A stretch of 64,000 nucleotides of DNA, from assembly GCA_029339195.1 (NCBI GenBank), contig JAPTJF010000157.1, positions 60,033 to 124,032 on the forward strand. The letters run 5' to 3'. Origin of the DNA: Micractinium sp. NFX-FRZ. Its lineage: Eukaryota; Chlorophyta; Trebouxiophyceae; Chlorellales; Chlorellaceae. Under the pieces are notes generated by a model. The model ran no database searches, was not told the origin of the DNA, and worked only from the letters and a program-made list of their open reading frames with translations. The position numbers were made by a program, and so were the translations under genes. Below are positions 1 to 11,268 of the stretch, piece by piece; positions within the stretch are counted from its first letter, which is position 1; each line of letters opens with the position of its first letter.

Positions 1-85
1 TTCTGTGCTTTCTCAGCAATCTCAGCAACACCCCCCTGGCAGCTAAATCCCCTCCCTCCGTACTGCCTTGCCCCTGTGTGAACAG

Positions 86-1907
86 GTGTCAGGGATGGGT
101 GCAGGCCAGCTGGCGCCCGGCCAGGAGCGGGTGCCGGGGCTGACCTGGCGCCCCGTCAGCTGCGTGGACGATGTGCTGGCGGTGCTGGAGGGTGAGATCT
201 GGGTGCTTGCCGCTGCCTTGCCCGAGTGACTGAGCATGGGGAGGTGTGCCTGCATGATGGGCCGGCAGTGCTGGTGGGGTGGACACCTGGGCACGCTCAT
301 GTGCTGGCCGGTTATCTGCGGCAACAAGTCAGCCGAGGCTGTGCGTCCACCTTACCCTGCATCCACGCGTGCCCTTGCCCTTGCCCTCCCCGCCCCCTGC
401 ACAGGGCAGCAAGAAGCGCGCCACCCTTGGGGTGCCCTAAGAGAGTTGTGGGCCACCTGCCTGGTTGTCCCCTGTGTGACTCTCGCGCAATCCCTTGCAT
501 GCCATGCCACCGCCCTCCCCTTGTTGCAGAGGGCAGCAAGAACCGCGCCACCGCGGCCACCTCCCTCAACGCCCACTCCTCCCGCTCCCACGCCCTGCTC
601 TCCGTGCGGCTCACCGACGCCAGCGGGCAGTCCTCGGTGCTGCACCTGGTCGACCTGGCGGGTGCGGCGGGTGCCTGCTGATCTTCTGGGTTGTGATGTG
701 TTGTGTGGGGGGGGGATCACACTGAATGGTCAAAGTAGGGGCTTGGTTTCAGTGTCTGAGCTGGCAGACATTAGTGCTGCACCTCGTGAATCTGGGCAGT
801 GCCTGAGAACACTGCGATGCACCCCCGTGCCTGCCCGCCTCACCCAAGCCTGGCAGCAAACATCGAAAACAGACATGCGATGTGGGTTGTGACCTCCCCC
901 GCTTGGGCCACCCTCCGCAGGCTCGGAGCGGATCGCGCGCAGCGAGGTGGCGGGGCAGCAGCTGAAGGAGGCGCAGGCGATCAACAAGAGCCTGTCGGCG
1001 CTGGGCGACGTGATTGCCTCGCTGCAGAGCAAGAGCGGGCACGTGCCGTACCGCAACAGCAAGCTGACGCAGGTGGGGCGGGAGGGAGGTTTAGGGCTGG
1101 GCGGGCGGGGACGGAATGAGATGCGCCTCGGGTGCGGACGGGGCGCTGGACACGTGCCTTACCGCAACAGCAAGCTGTCGCAGGCGAACAGGGGGCAGGG
1201 CATGAGGCCGGGAATTGTGAGGGCACGCACCGGCTGGCCCAGAGGTTGCTGCATCCAACATCCTGGCAGCCACGGCGGTGCCCATGTGCGCCGCCTCATG
1301 CCCTCGGTGCCTCCCCGCCTCCCACCATCCTGCACCCCACCCCTACTGTTAGCCAAGAGGTGCTGTGAGGCAACCCCCATCTGCCTCTTCCCCGTGTCTT
1401 CTACCATTCTTGTGCTCACTGACCCATGTGACCACAGGTGCTGCAAGGCAGCCGCAGCGGGTCCGGCAAGGCATTCTGGTGTGCCGCTCATCCTCGCCTG
1501 CTGCTGGGTGCTGCTGGGCGTGCTGTGTGACTGTGCCTCTTCCCCTCCCCACCCCTCTCCTTCTGACCACATAGGTGCTGCAAGACAGCCTGAGCGGGTC
1601 CAGCAAGGTGCTGCTGGTGTGCTGCGTGAGCCCCGAGGTGTCCAACGCGCAGGAGACGCTCTCCTCCCTCAACTTTGCATCTCGGGCGGCACAGGTGAGA
1701 GGGCAGCAGCCTTGTGTAGGGTGCCAGGGCAGGCGCAGCACAGGTGGGCAGAGCAGCCGGGCGGCAGAGGTGAGCGAGCAGCCGTCTTGAGGGGACGGCC
1801 GGGGCAGGGCCAGTGGCTGCGATGAGATGTGGGCAGGGGCGGGAGGGCAGGGCCAGCAGTCGGCCTTCCTGCTGGCCCCGGTGCTAGGCAGCGAACCGAG
1901 CGGCCTC

Positions 1908-1938
<31 letters not shown>

Positions 1939-2229
1939 ATTTGGCCAGCACAGGTCCCTCCCATGCTCCTGGCCGCCTCTGGGGCCTGCACTTACCCACC
2001 CTGCTGAGCTGCCGCTACGGCTGCTCATGCACTGCCTCCGCAGGTGGAGCTTGGTCCGATCCGCAAGGCAGCAGATGGCACCCCCGGCAGCAAGAAGCCG
2101 GCAGGTGCAGGCGCCGCCCTGTCGCCCCTCGCGGCAGCCACTCTGGCGCGCAGCAAGGCGGCCGGCACGCCGCAGAGTGGCGGCAGGCCGCAGCAGCGCA
2201 GCACCCTGCGCGACGCCAACGCGCACTGA
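86..2229 (+). CDS. C-terminal-motor kinesin (kinesin-14 type), 3' part only
   Basis: This is the end of a microtubule motor gene whose start lies left of the window. Exons: 86-191, 530-661, 921-1072, 1575-1694, 2044-2229; the frame is continuous across all joins. The second exon carries the switch I motif NAHSSRSH, and the join of exons 2 and 3 gives switch II DLAGSER. Exon 3 has the conserved stretches [12 protein letters not shown] and [10 protein letters not shown]. The P-loop is not present and must lie upstream. The motor ends at [13 protein letters not shown] and only about 50 residues of basic, Ser/Pro-rich tail follow. A motor placed at the C-terminus is the hallmark of minus-end-directed kinesin-14s; that assignment is inference because the neck is outside the window. 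The acceptor before the fourth exon ends in TAG instead of CAG. Introns contain decayed exon copies (see findings). Confidence 0.9.
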
Positions 2230-2449
2230 CCCCCAACAGACAGCCAGCTGTTCCTTGTTATTGCTGTTCCGTTGCCTCCCCCTTTAGTTGCTGTTCCGTT
2301 GCTTGTCCCGTCAGAAAGCAAATGACGCCGTTGACGACTACCACTGACATGAGCCGGTGCTTCCAGGACTCCTCCGCTCTCAAACTTGGCTCTCTTACAC
2401 ACGTGTACACTCTCCTAGCTAGCCTGTCTGCCCGGCGATGAGTCACCGC
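2230..2449. other. Convergent intergenic region, kinesin / GT49 gene
   Basis: A 220-bp spacer between two convergent stop codons. No coding signal is seen. It holds the minus-strand polyadenylation signal of the glycosyltransferase gene; no TGTAA was found for the kinesin gene. Confidence 0.6.
2395..2399 (-). promoter_or_regulatory. TGTAA polyadenylation signal of the GT49 gene
   Basis: TGTAA on the minus strand, about 50 nt after the TAG stop of the GT49-like gene. TGTAA is the usual green-algal poly(A) signal. Confidence 0.6.
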
Positions 2450-5400
2450 CTAGGCAGCCACCGCTACGCCGTCCCAGAGGACACTCGAGTAGCAGAGCTG
2501 CGGGTCTGCCACGTACGGGCGGTAGCTCCCCTTGCGCATCTGCTTCTTTGCCTGCGGGCAGGGGGGCAGGCACAGGAAGGAGGCGTTGGGCAGAAGGTGG
2601 GCGAGGCAAGGCAGGGTGTCGGATATGCGGGGCTGCCACGGATTGCCAGTACCTCCCGCTGCACATGCACATCTCCCCCGTGGTGCAGCGACGGCAGGCA
2701 GGGAGGCAGTGCGAGCCAGGGAGCAAGGAGAGGTGTGGGACCGCCAAAGCAAAGGTGGGCAGGGCGCCTGCGCTCCTGCTGGGCGTGTGCCCCGGCGTGC
2801 AGTCGCCACCCTGGCGGATCCGCTGCACATGCACACAGGTGTCCACACCTGAACGAACATTTGGTTGTGAAGTGAATTCAGTTCCAGCTCCTCAGCCAGC
2901 TGCTTGCCGCTGGTGGGGCGGTGAGGCAGGTGCACCACAAACGCGTCTGCGGGGGGGAGGCAGGCAGGCAGGGAGGATGGGGGACAGCTGGTGCTGAATA
3001 CGAGTCCGCTGCTGCGTATGAGCAGGCGCCTGTCCATCTCGTATCTACACATGCTCTGCACGGCAGCAACCATCGGTGAGCCAGCGGAGCCCCATGCCTC
3101 CTGTTGTGCTCTCCCGCCGGTGACCCCTTCCACATACCACCCTGCCACCATGTACTGACCTGGGTGCACCACCCAGCGGACCCCCAGGCTGTTCATGTGG
3201 GCGGCATGGGCGAGCTTGTTCACAAAGTAGCTGCACACATGAAGGGGTCGGGAAGAACAGGCACACAGTTCGTGATCCACGCCCATGCTGTTCGCTCGCC
3301 CCCCGCCCCGCACACCGCCGCCACTCCGCCCTACTCAGGCCCCCTCAACACCTTCTCTCCTGCCCTTCGTATGCACTCGTTGCACCGGGCGCGTGCTGCC
3401 AGTGCCCCGTGGCACGGCTCTAACCCGCAGCATACACGCCTGTGTTTGTGTACTCCCTTCTGCCCCCCGCCTCCTCACGCTCCTCACCCTCGGAAGCGCT
3501 CGTCGTACCAGGGCACGTGCCGGCGGTGCACCAGCATGTAGGGCTCAAACCCCGACTCGAAAGTGATCTCGTAAGGCTGCGAGGGGAGGGTTGGTTGTGT
3601 GCGTGCCGGAATGCATTGAGGTGGGCAGCCACATGCATGTATGCAGGGCAGCAGCGCATCAAGCGGCTCCAAGCCTGACGCTGGCGGTCAGCTGCAGTGG
3701 GGAGACGCAACCGCCCTCCTGTCATGGGATGCGATCCGCGGCAGCATGCACTCGCAGCCTGCCTGCCCTACGTATTGAGCTCAACAGCCAGTGGCCCGGC
3801 TGCAAACGGAGGCATGATACACGACACACACTTCGCTAAAAACGCACCCACCTCCGTGGCAGTCACCCAGCGCTTGAAGTTGGTGGCCTGGTGGCCCTTG
3901 CTCACATGCCCGCTGTGGAAGGGCTGCACTGTGCCGGCGTCCAGCTGACCCAGCAGGGCGGGCTTGCCAGCGTGGGCCACCTGCACCGTAAACGATTCAA
4001 ATGGCTGTGGTTCACTTGCACCCAGTATGCTTGCATGCCCGCTTGCATGCCCAATTGCATGCGCGCTTGCGCGCGCTTGCAAGCATGGCAGAGAACAACC
4101 CAGACGACACACAGGGGCTATCAGGTGCCGACACCCAGCTGGCCCGACAGGATTGGCTTGCCAGCAGTCCTCCATGCAGGGGCCCGGCAACGCAGCGGGA
4201 TGGGCATTCCGCAGCGGGAACATCGACACCATGTGCCCAGTGTCTCACCGGCCGCAGCGGCGTGCCTGCCCTTGCTGCCCACCCCCCGCACGCCTGCCCC
4301 CAAACTTGCCTGCACAGCCAGCGCCGCCCGCGCCCGCCCCCGCCCCGCCAGCTCAAACGCCGGCAGCACCACCGCCACGGGCGGCTGCAGGTCGCTGAGC
4401 AGGGCACGCCGGTCTTCAGGGTCCTTCATGCCAGCCAGGAGGGAGGAAGCTACCAGGAAGTCGCCATCAACCAGCACCAGGAGCTGCGCAAGAGGGGAAG
4501 AAGAAGGAGGCAAGGTCTTGCTGGGACAGGTCGCACCGGCGAGAGGAGGAAGCTACCAGGAAGTCGCCATCAACCAGCACCAGGAGCTGCGCAAGAGGGG
4601 AAGAAGAAGGAGGCAAGGTCTTGCTGGGACAGGTCGCACCGGCGAGAGGAGGAAGCTACCAGGAAGTCGGCGTCAACCAGCACCAGGAGCTGCGCATAAC
4701 AAGGAAGACGACGAGACTTTTGGGAAGGAGGAAAGAAGGAAAGAAGATGGAAAGAGGGGGAGAGAGAAACACAGAGGGGTCTTGCCGGGACTGGCCACGC
4801 CAGCCAGAGGGAAGGAAGCTACCAGGAAGCCTGCATCTGCCAGCACCAGAAGATACCGGGAAGCACACAAGTGGGCGGGCTATTCAATGTGGAGAACGGG
4901 AGGGGGCTTGGCCGGCCTGCCTGCCTGGGCTGCTGCTGCTATGACAGCTGGCAGCAGCGGGACAGTCGTTCATGTTGCAAGCACTCACTAGGGCTGGATG
5001 CATCTGCCCACCCAGCCCTCTGGGGACCCAGGCCACTCTGCCCCGCCCACCTCCGCCCGCCCACCTCTGTGCGCGCCAGGAGCAGCGCGCGGTTGCGTGC
5101 CGCATTGGTGGGGTATAGCGCCGCTGTCACCGCATCGCAGTGCGCCTCGGTGACCACTTCCAGGTCCAGGGCGCATGCCGAGCCTGTGAAAGGGGCAGGG
5201 GGCATGGGGTGGCTCTCAGATGGCAGCTGGCTTAGCGGGAGGCTGCTGGTGCCCAGCTGCCGGCGTGGCATTGGTGTGCAGTAACACAGCTTCACTCCCC
5301 TGGGACAGCAGCCGCTCACCGCATGCACTCTTTCAAAAGGCCCGGACCTACCAGTGCACAGCCCGGCCACACCCCGCCGCTCACCCCACCCACCCGCGGC

Positions 5401-6740
5401 GGCCTCCATGGCGGCGTGCAGCTTCAGCAGGGGGACGAGCGCTGCATCTAGGGAGGTCCCATTGAGGCGGGCGTCGTCGGCAGAGGCCAGCCGCCCCTGG
5501 AGAAGAGGGATGTACACAACTGCAGCCAGCGGCTGGGCCCAGGCCCTGCAGTGAAGGAAGCAGGAAGACGGGGAGGCACTCACGTGAGTACGCATGCCCC
5601 CTGGTGCAGGTGGGGTACCGCCGGCTGCTGCCAGTCGCTGGGCCCAGGCCGGGTGCCGCGGGAGGGGCAGGGAGACGGGGAGGCACACGCCTGAGGCGGG
5701 TGATGCGGCTCACAGAAGCCCGTGCCTCTCCTGCCCCGCTGCCTGCCCGCGGCACGCCACTCTCAGTTCACAAGAGCCCGGAACTGATGCAGCCGTGCCC
5801 CGCCCTGGCACCTGCACTGCCGCCCCAGCGATCGCAGCCGCTCCAGGCTGAGCTGCGTGACGAGCGTGACCCCCTGTCCAGCCTCGGGCCGCGGCTTGCG
5901 GCTGCGCAGCATCGCCACGCGGCGCAGGCTTGGCAGCGGGGTTCTCTCTGGAGAGTCGGAGCGGCACCAGGCGGCCCCGGACGTCATCACGAGTGGGACG
6001 TACACGCCGCTCTCGATCATGTGAATGGTCTGCTTGCGCCTGTGCTCGCTGGCGGCAGCGGCAGCCTCGGAGCAGGCGTCGCGCCACACGCTGCTGGTGT
6101 GCGGCTGAACCAGGGCAGCGGAAGAGTCCTTGCTCTCGCTGCTGCTCAGTGCCTCGATGTCTGCCTGCTCTGCATGCCCAGCAGGCTGGTCCGGTGACAC
6201 CAGCAGAGCGGCCAAACGGTGCTGCCGCCGCTGCCCCCTCAACTCCACGGCGACAACCTGCAAGGGGTTACCCAACAAGGCGGGTGCTGCATTGGTTTCA
6301 GTTACCATAAGTCGCCAAGCGTCTGTCCCCTTCTGATCTGTCTTTTCCCTCACTTTCCAACAGGCTGGATGTTTATGAGCAACCAAGGGAATCTCCACGC
6401 TCACCAGCAGCGCCAGCACCACGGCGGCCAGGGTGCCGGCGTGCCGGCGGCTGGCGGCGCCGCTCGCTGTGGGGCGCACGCGGGGCGACCTTGCTGGTTT
6501 GAAGGCTGGGATGCGGTCCACCTCATCCTTTCCATCCTCCTCGCCTGCGACCGCTGCTGCGCGCTTCTTGCGCCCCGGCGCAAAGCTGGCCAAGGGCAGG
6601 AGTTGAGGGCGGGGCGTCAGCAGGGCAGGGCAGCAGCCCAGCAACCCATCTAGGCAGCAGCTCAGCTGGGGAGGGCTTAGGCTGCTGCAGCTGTGACAAA
6701 GCTGCTCAAGCCGCCCCACTCACCGGGTCAGCTTGTACAT
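2450..6740 (-). CDS. GT49 family (LARGE/B4GAT1-type) glycosyltransferase, type II membrane protein
   Basis: Likely a Golgi glycosyltransferase. Exons in transcript order: 6724-6740, 6405-6690, 5812-6257, 5394-5545, 5065-5183, 4310-4483, 3852-3980, 3488-3576, 3160-3230, 2849-2946, 2450-2551; about 560 residues, all phases fit. A basic N-terminal region is followed by one membrane segment (TLAAVVLALLVVAVEL), the type II layout. The GT49 landmarks are in order: GVTLVTQLSLERL, LYPTNAARNRALL, a DxD metal site in LVDGDFLVASSLL (about residues 346-348), GHQATNFKRW, FEPYMLVHRRHVPWYDERF and, near the end, HPDAFVVHLPH. In animals this family makes glucuronate/xylose polymers on dystroglycan; the algal substrate is unknown, perhaps wall glycans. 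The intron after 4310 uses a GC donor (GCAAGT). Weak point: the first intron would be only 33 nt (39 with another acceptor), so the start is uncertain. Confidence 0.82.
4445..4865. repeat. 103-bp tandem repeats copying the DxD exon start of the GT49 gene
   Basis: The stretch from GGAAGCTACCAGGAAGTC onward recurs at 4445, 4548 and 4651, an exact 103-bp step, with a decayed fourth copy near 4813. Only the first copy joins the rest of its exon. The others lie in the upstream intron and still spell LLVLVDGDFLVASS on the minus strand. A purine-rich GGAAGGA tract (about 4720-4770) sits before the fourth copy. Confidence 0.9.
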
Positions 6741-6921
6741 GCTGCGTTTCTTGCTACGATGCTACTCCCAGGCCGAAGGGATAGAAAGGAAGCTAGGCAA
6801 ACAGGTCAAGGAGGCTGTGTCAAGGTTGCGGAGGCCGCCGCTTTCTTCCCGGCCGCCCCACCCGCCGCCCGGCGGCGCACTGCACAATTTGAATTCCTCT
6901 CAGCTACCGAAAGCATACATC

Positions 6922-6933
6922 TTACAAATTACA
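6922..6933 (-). promoter_or_regulatory. Two TGTAA polyadenylation signals
   Basis: Two minus-strand TGTAA motifs (6922-6926, 6929-6933) lie about 210 nt after the proposed stop of the small gene ending at 7139. They are the best independent support for a transcript ending here. Confidence 0.5.
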
Positions 6934-7138
6934 AGTACAGGGGAAGAGGTGGGGCGCAATAGCAAGTGTGAACTGGTGGGATCAGGCCCTCCAAAAGCTG
7001 GCATAATACAACACAGGGTTCAGCTGGCAGTGGTCGCGCACGCGAGGAGCAGAGTTAAACATGATTAGTTTGGAAGCAGGGAAGGAGATGAGAATCGTAC
7101 AGGCCAGCTGCCCAGCTGGGATGTTTTTTTTTTGTGTA

Positions 7139-8066
7139 TCAAGGAGCGCTTGCATGATCAGGCGCAGAGCTCTCGCTGTGTGAGTGCATGCCGCCCTTGC
7201 ACGCCCCCCCGCCGCTGCAGCCGCCGCAGCAGGCCCGTGGCCAGGCGGCGCCACCCGGGCTTTGCTGCTCTCCCAGAGAGGCCGCCTGGGGCTGGACAGA
7301 GGTGCGGCCGGCCCCTGCACCCTCCTGCAAGCATTCGTGAGAAGCAAAGGGCAGGCAGGTGGCGTGAGTTGCGAAGCCAACAGGTGACAACAGGGACACG
7401 GCACACCCGAGCACTCCCGGCGCCAGATTTCTGCAGGAGCGACTGCGCCATAATAAACCCAGAAGCCTAAGACCGGAGCAGCGTGCCGCTCTGTTTAAAA
7501 AGACTCGGGCTTGTTTCTTTTGTGAGTGTGCCCCGCTGCTGCGCCAGCTGGCAGGCAGCTGACAGGCAGCAACCCACCCTCAGCCCACGACGCAAGCGAG
7601 CCAAGAGAAAGCCCCACAGTGACATCAAAGTTCCGCCACCCAGCTCACCTCGCGTGGGTCCAGGCTGTGCAGGTGCTCCGCCTGTGCAGCGGTGGCGGCG
7701 CTCTGCTGCAGCCGGCGCGCCAGCAGGCGCATGGCAGCTGAGCGGCAGCCGTTGGGCGCAGGGTCGCAGCGGCGGGAGCAGCACTGGGTTGACAGCCGCC
7801 GTGGGACACTCTGCTGTGTGACGGATGCCTGCAGAGGTGGAATGGAGGGGGAGAATATGCCGTGAGGCATGTAAAGTGAAGGGTGTCGGCTGCATCAGTT
7901 GCCGACGCCGCCAGGCGGCTGTGGCGCCGGCGCCGGCGCGCGCGGCACTTGCACTCTGCACCCACCGAGCACTCACCGCCGCCCGCAGACCGGCATGCTT
8001 GCAGAGCATCATGATCGGGGTGAGCCGAGGGTGCAAGCTCAAGCAAGCTGCCTGCGGAGTGATCAT
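7139..8066 (-). CDS. Small unknown protein, about 151 residues
   Basis: Not recognised. A three-exon model (7977-8066, 7649-7828, 7139-7324) starts with ATG and keeps phase 0 throughout. The joins use good donors (GTGAGT, GTGAGC) and CTGCAG/TTGCAG acceptors, and TGTAA motifs follow. The product begins MITPQAACLSLHPRLTP, has a basic, Cys- and Arg-rich middle with an amphipathic stretch (AMRLLARRLQQSAATAAQAE), and ends in a Gly/Ser-rich tail. The TPIMMLCKHAGL segment faintly recalls the start of an ankyrin repeat, but one partial motif is not enough to call it. The frame of the last exon is the least certain part; another frame would also stay open for about 55 codons. Confidence 0.4.
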
Positions 8067-8638
8067 CGGTTGCTTGAGAGTGACGGCCGGCGGGGACCTT
8101 TGGTTTGAAACGGCAATTAGAGTAAGGGCGGGATTCCACTTATACCACTTATATACTGGGCCACTCGCGCCAGCTCAGGGCGACCGCGCTTGCCACGCGC
8201 CACGCACAGGGCGTGGCACGTCTCAGCAGGCACACAGCAGCACGCGCTATGCGCTCTGTGTTTTCCAGGCCCTGGTGGTTTGCTGTAGGGTTCCGCGGGA
8301 GGCAAGTGGGTCAAGCCAGCCAGCGCGCTGCACATCTGCGCTGAGGCTCTCCTGCCGCTGCTGGCGGCTGCCAGCCGTGCGCGTGCGCCATGCGCGCCCT
8401 GTGCCCCTCCCCAGCAGCGCCAGCAAGTACACAGATGCAGTTTAGCATGCTGCAGCTCAATTAGCTTTCAATCCACTCTTCGTACTTAAGTGCATACGCA
8501 GATCACATAGGCCTTGAGATGACAAGTGCAGAGCGGGACGCGCAACTCTGAAACGGCTGGCCCTCGGCTGTCCCCGCCCGCTGGGCGCCGCTCCTGGCAG
8601 GCACTGCCACCACCCAGGCACCGCCGGTGCAGCCGCGC
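8067..8638. other. Intergenic region
   Basis: About 570 bp between two minus-strand genes. It should contain the 3' UTR of the DUF1995 gene and the promoter of the small gene. No convincing ORF, poly(A) signal or repeat was seen. Confidence 0.5.
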
Positions 8639-10968
8639 TCACCGCTTCCACCACGGCCGCGGCCCCTGCTGCCTCAGCGCATCGTTCAGCAGCTCCGCCT
8701 GCGCCTGCCGCTCCGGCTGCTGTGCCGACACCAACAACGGCTGTGCCCCAAGCAGCGCTTCCGCTGGCTCCTCTGCCCCGCAGGTGGAGTAGAGGCACCA
8801 GGCGTGGGGCCAGGAGCGGAAGAGCATGCCTGTAGCTCCTTGGGAGGTGCGGATGTCGGAGAGGTGATAGAGGGGGAGCCAGGCGGAGGAGTCATCAATC
8901 AGATCTGCGGCTGCCGCCTTGAGCTTGCGGTCCCACAGCTGCGAGGGGTAAGGTCGCGAGGGATGGTAGGGTGCGAGAAAGAGAGGTGTTGGTGAGGGTG
9001 GCCAGGCAGGCAGGCAGGCAGGCAGGCGGGCAGATGGGGAGCTGGGAGGCCAGCGAGGCGCAGTGCAGCGCCGGGCAATAGCAGCAGGAGCAGAAGCAGA
9101 AGCTATGCATGTGCGGGCGCATTGTCAGGAGGAAAAAGAATGCAGCAGGATGAGCGGCCGGCCCAGGTGTGTGGCACAGCACGCCAGCGCCGCCTGCTGC
9201 TGCGCCTGCACCTGCTGCTGCATCGCCATCGCCTGTACAGCGCGCTCTGCTGCCGCCGGGCACTAACAGTGCAGCAGTACAGCAGCACAGCAGGCAGAGA
9301 ACCGGCAGGCAGGGCATCCCCACACCCTCCGCCCCAACCGCCCCATGAACACTGAAGCAATCAATACACTATCGCACACAACTTGCCTGCCCGATGTCAG
9401 TTGAGCGCGTCCACGTTGGATTCACAACCACCAGCGTGTGCCCCGCCTGCAGCACCGCGCCGCCAAACTCGCCGGCGCAGAGGCGCGCAAAGGGCGCAAA
9501 GTTTTGGTTGCCGACCTGCTTGGCAGGCAGGGAAGCGGGGGGACGAGGGTGGAGGCACACAGGTGCTCACAAAAGGGGACAGAGGAAAGCTTTCTCGGCA
9601 AGATGGGGGTAGGGAGGAGAAAGGCAGGGGTAAAGCAGGCCAGGGTGCCAGAGGTTGTGAGGTTGGGGGAGTCAGCTGTGCTGCTCTCCTGCCTCAGAGA
9701 CAGCATGAGGGCAGGACGCCTGGTCAGCGGGCTGCGCCCCTGGCGGTACGCTTTGGTCAGGAGCCGCACAAGCGTGCACAGCGCGTGCAGCAGCTGCTCT
9801 GCTGTCTGGCCCTTATGGCCCCTGCCTCCTGTGCCCCAGCACTGCCCTGCCCTGCTTCTCACACAGACCTGCGCAACAACCGTCATGTCGCCGCCCGCCG
9901 CCCGCCACACCCCCATGCCGTCCGCCGGGCTCTCAAGCATCCCCACGAACTGCAGCGGACAATGAGGCAGGGCGAAACCGGTGCAGGCAGGGAAGTGCAG
10001 CGTGGGTGAGACGGAGCACGGCAGGCAGGCCAGGCAGGCTGTGAAGCATCGCACGCCCGGGTGCCGCCAGCGTCCGGCAAAGCACAGCCCGGCAGGCAGC
10101 AGCGCTGCGCTGGCAATGGGAGCAATGGCGGGCACAGGCTGCACCTCGGGCTGACACCCGCATGCACGTATGCCTCAACCACCTTTCCTTGTGCAATACA
10201 TAATTGACAGTGACAGACACACCACTCTGTAATGTGCGATACTCACCTCTGGGTCGTACCCGGTAAGCAGGCCCTCCTCGACGAGGGGCCGCAGGCGGCG
10301 GAAGCGCTGCAGGATGCCGCCTGCGGGGTATCAGGGCCGGCGGTGGGCAGTCGTGCATGAGGCAAGCAGAGCAAGGGCAGCAGCAGCGCTGGCGGGGGAA
10401 AGCAGTGGGCTGCATCGCGCTTCAGCTAAACGGCCACGGTGCACAAGTGTGAGAAAGCCTACTTCAGTGCCCGCCACCTCACCGGGCCAGTCGCTCTCAT
10501 CAAAGTTTGTCAGTGCATCGTCCTTTCTGCTGGGCGAGGGCAACGGCAGCTGGATGGTGAGCCGCGTGGCCGTGGGGCCGCCCTGCTCTGCAGCAGATGC
10601 CGGTTCCGCCGCTGTAGCTGCTGCACCGCTGCTGCCGCTGCCGCTGCCGCTGCCGCTGCCGCCGCTGCTGCTGCTGCTGCTGCTGCTAGGGAGAGACTCC
10701 CGATATCTTCTAAGCGCTGCCCGCGCCTGTGAAGCTGCCTCCGAGCAGGTTCTGCAGGGAGAGAAGACAGACAGGGCTGTGTAAATACGGGGAGAGAGGC
10801 CAGGGAGACGCAGGGCGGGCGGCGGCGGGGCGGAACCGCCCGAATCGTGCCCTGCCTCCCCACCACATACCTGGCCGGCGCGATTGGCACACCGCATACT
10901 GCCGCGATGCCGCATCTCGTGCCACAGGGTTGACGGGCTGCAGGCAAACGTAGGGCTTGGGCCACCAT
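8639..10968 (-). CDS. DUF1995 family chloroplast protein (LPA3-like)
   Basis: A protein of 316 residues in six exons: 10871-10968, 10483-10751, 10247-10320, 9869-9949, 9387-9515, 8639-8938. The N-terminus (MVAQALRLPAARQP, rich in Ala and Arg, few acids) looks like a chloroplast transit peptide. A serine/glycine linker of about 20 residues follows. The DUF1995 core is clear: TNFDESDWPGGILQRFRRLRPLVEEGLLTGY across exons 2-3, then GMLESPADGMGVW, NFAPFARLC, VVVNPTW, and a C-terminal LYHLSDIRTSQGATGMLF block ending in PWWKR. Arabidopsis LPA3, which helps photosystem II assembly, belongs to this family; a role in thylakoid biogenesis is inference. The intron after 9387 uses a GC donor (GCAAGT) and that after 9869 an unusual GTCTGT donor. 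It is divergent from the EamA transporter gene. Confidence 0.85.
9002..9033. repeat. (GGCA)n tetranucleotide repeat
   Basis: About seven GGCA units inside an intron of the DUF1995 gene. GGCA/CAGG runs are common across this window (for example about 52724-52790). Confidence 0.8.
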
Positions 10969-11268
10969 GTTGTGTCGTCTGAGGGGCACCGTTCGAACTC
11001 ACGCGCGCTACAGAGTCAACAATTCTCACCAGACGTCGATCAATGCTGCCAAGGCTCCCTACAAGCCCCTGATTGTGCGCACTCGAATACAATGCTGCGC
11101 CTGCTGCGGCAGCCTTGCGACTCTCGAGCTCCTTTCCGACACGCGTGATTAGTTCATCCAGAGCAGAAGCTCGTTGAGTGCCGAAGATGGTAGAGCGCGA
11201 TGATGAGGTGGCCACAGACGAGCACAGGCAGCTTTGGCGGACCCTTTGCTGCCGCCCGTGCGGCGGGC
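10969..11268. promoter_or_regulatory. Divergent promoter region, DUF1995 / EamA genes
   Basis: A 300-bp region between two divergent ATG codons, so it should hold both promoters and 5' UTRs. No TATA-like or other element is obvious. Another in-frame ATG at 11200 could extend the transporter by 23 residues. Confidence 0.4.

Noticed and set aside
4445..4865. Regular 103-bp repeats as a possible CRISPR array or satellite
   Set aside because: There are no unique spacers; the unit contains coding sequence of the adjacent exon, so it is a local tandem duplication in a eukaryotic intron.
7977..8066. Ankyrin repeat in the small gene
   Set aside because: Only a short TPIMMLCKHAGL stretch resembles one; no second repeat or full 33-residue unit is present.
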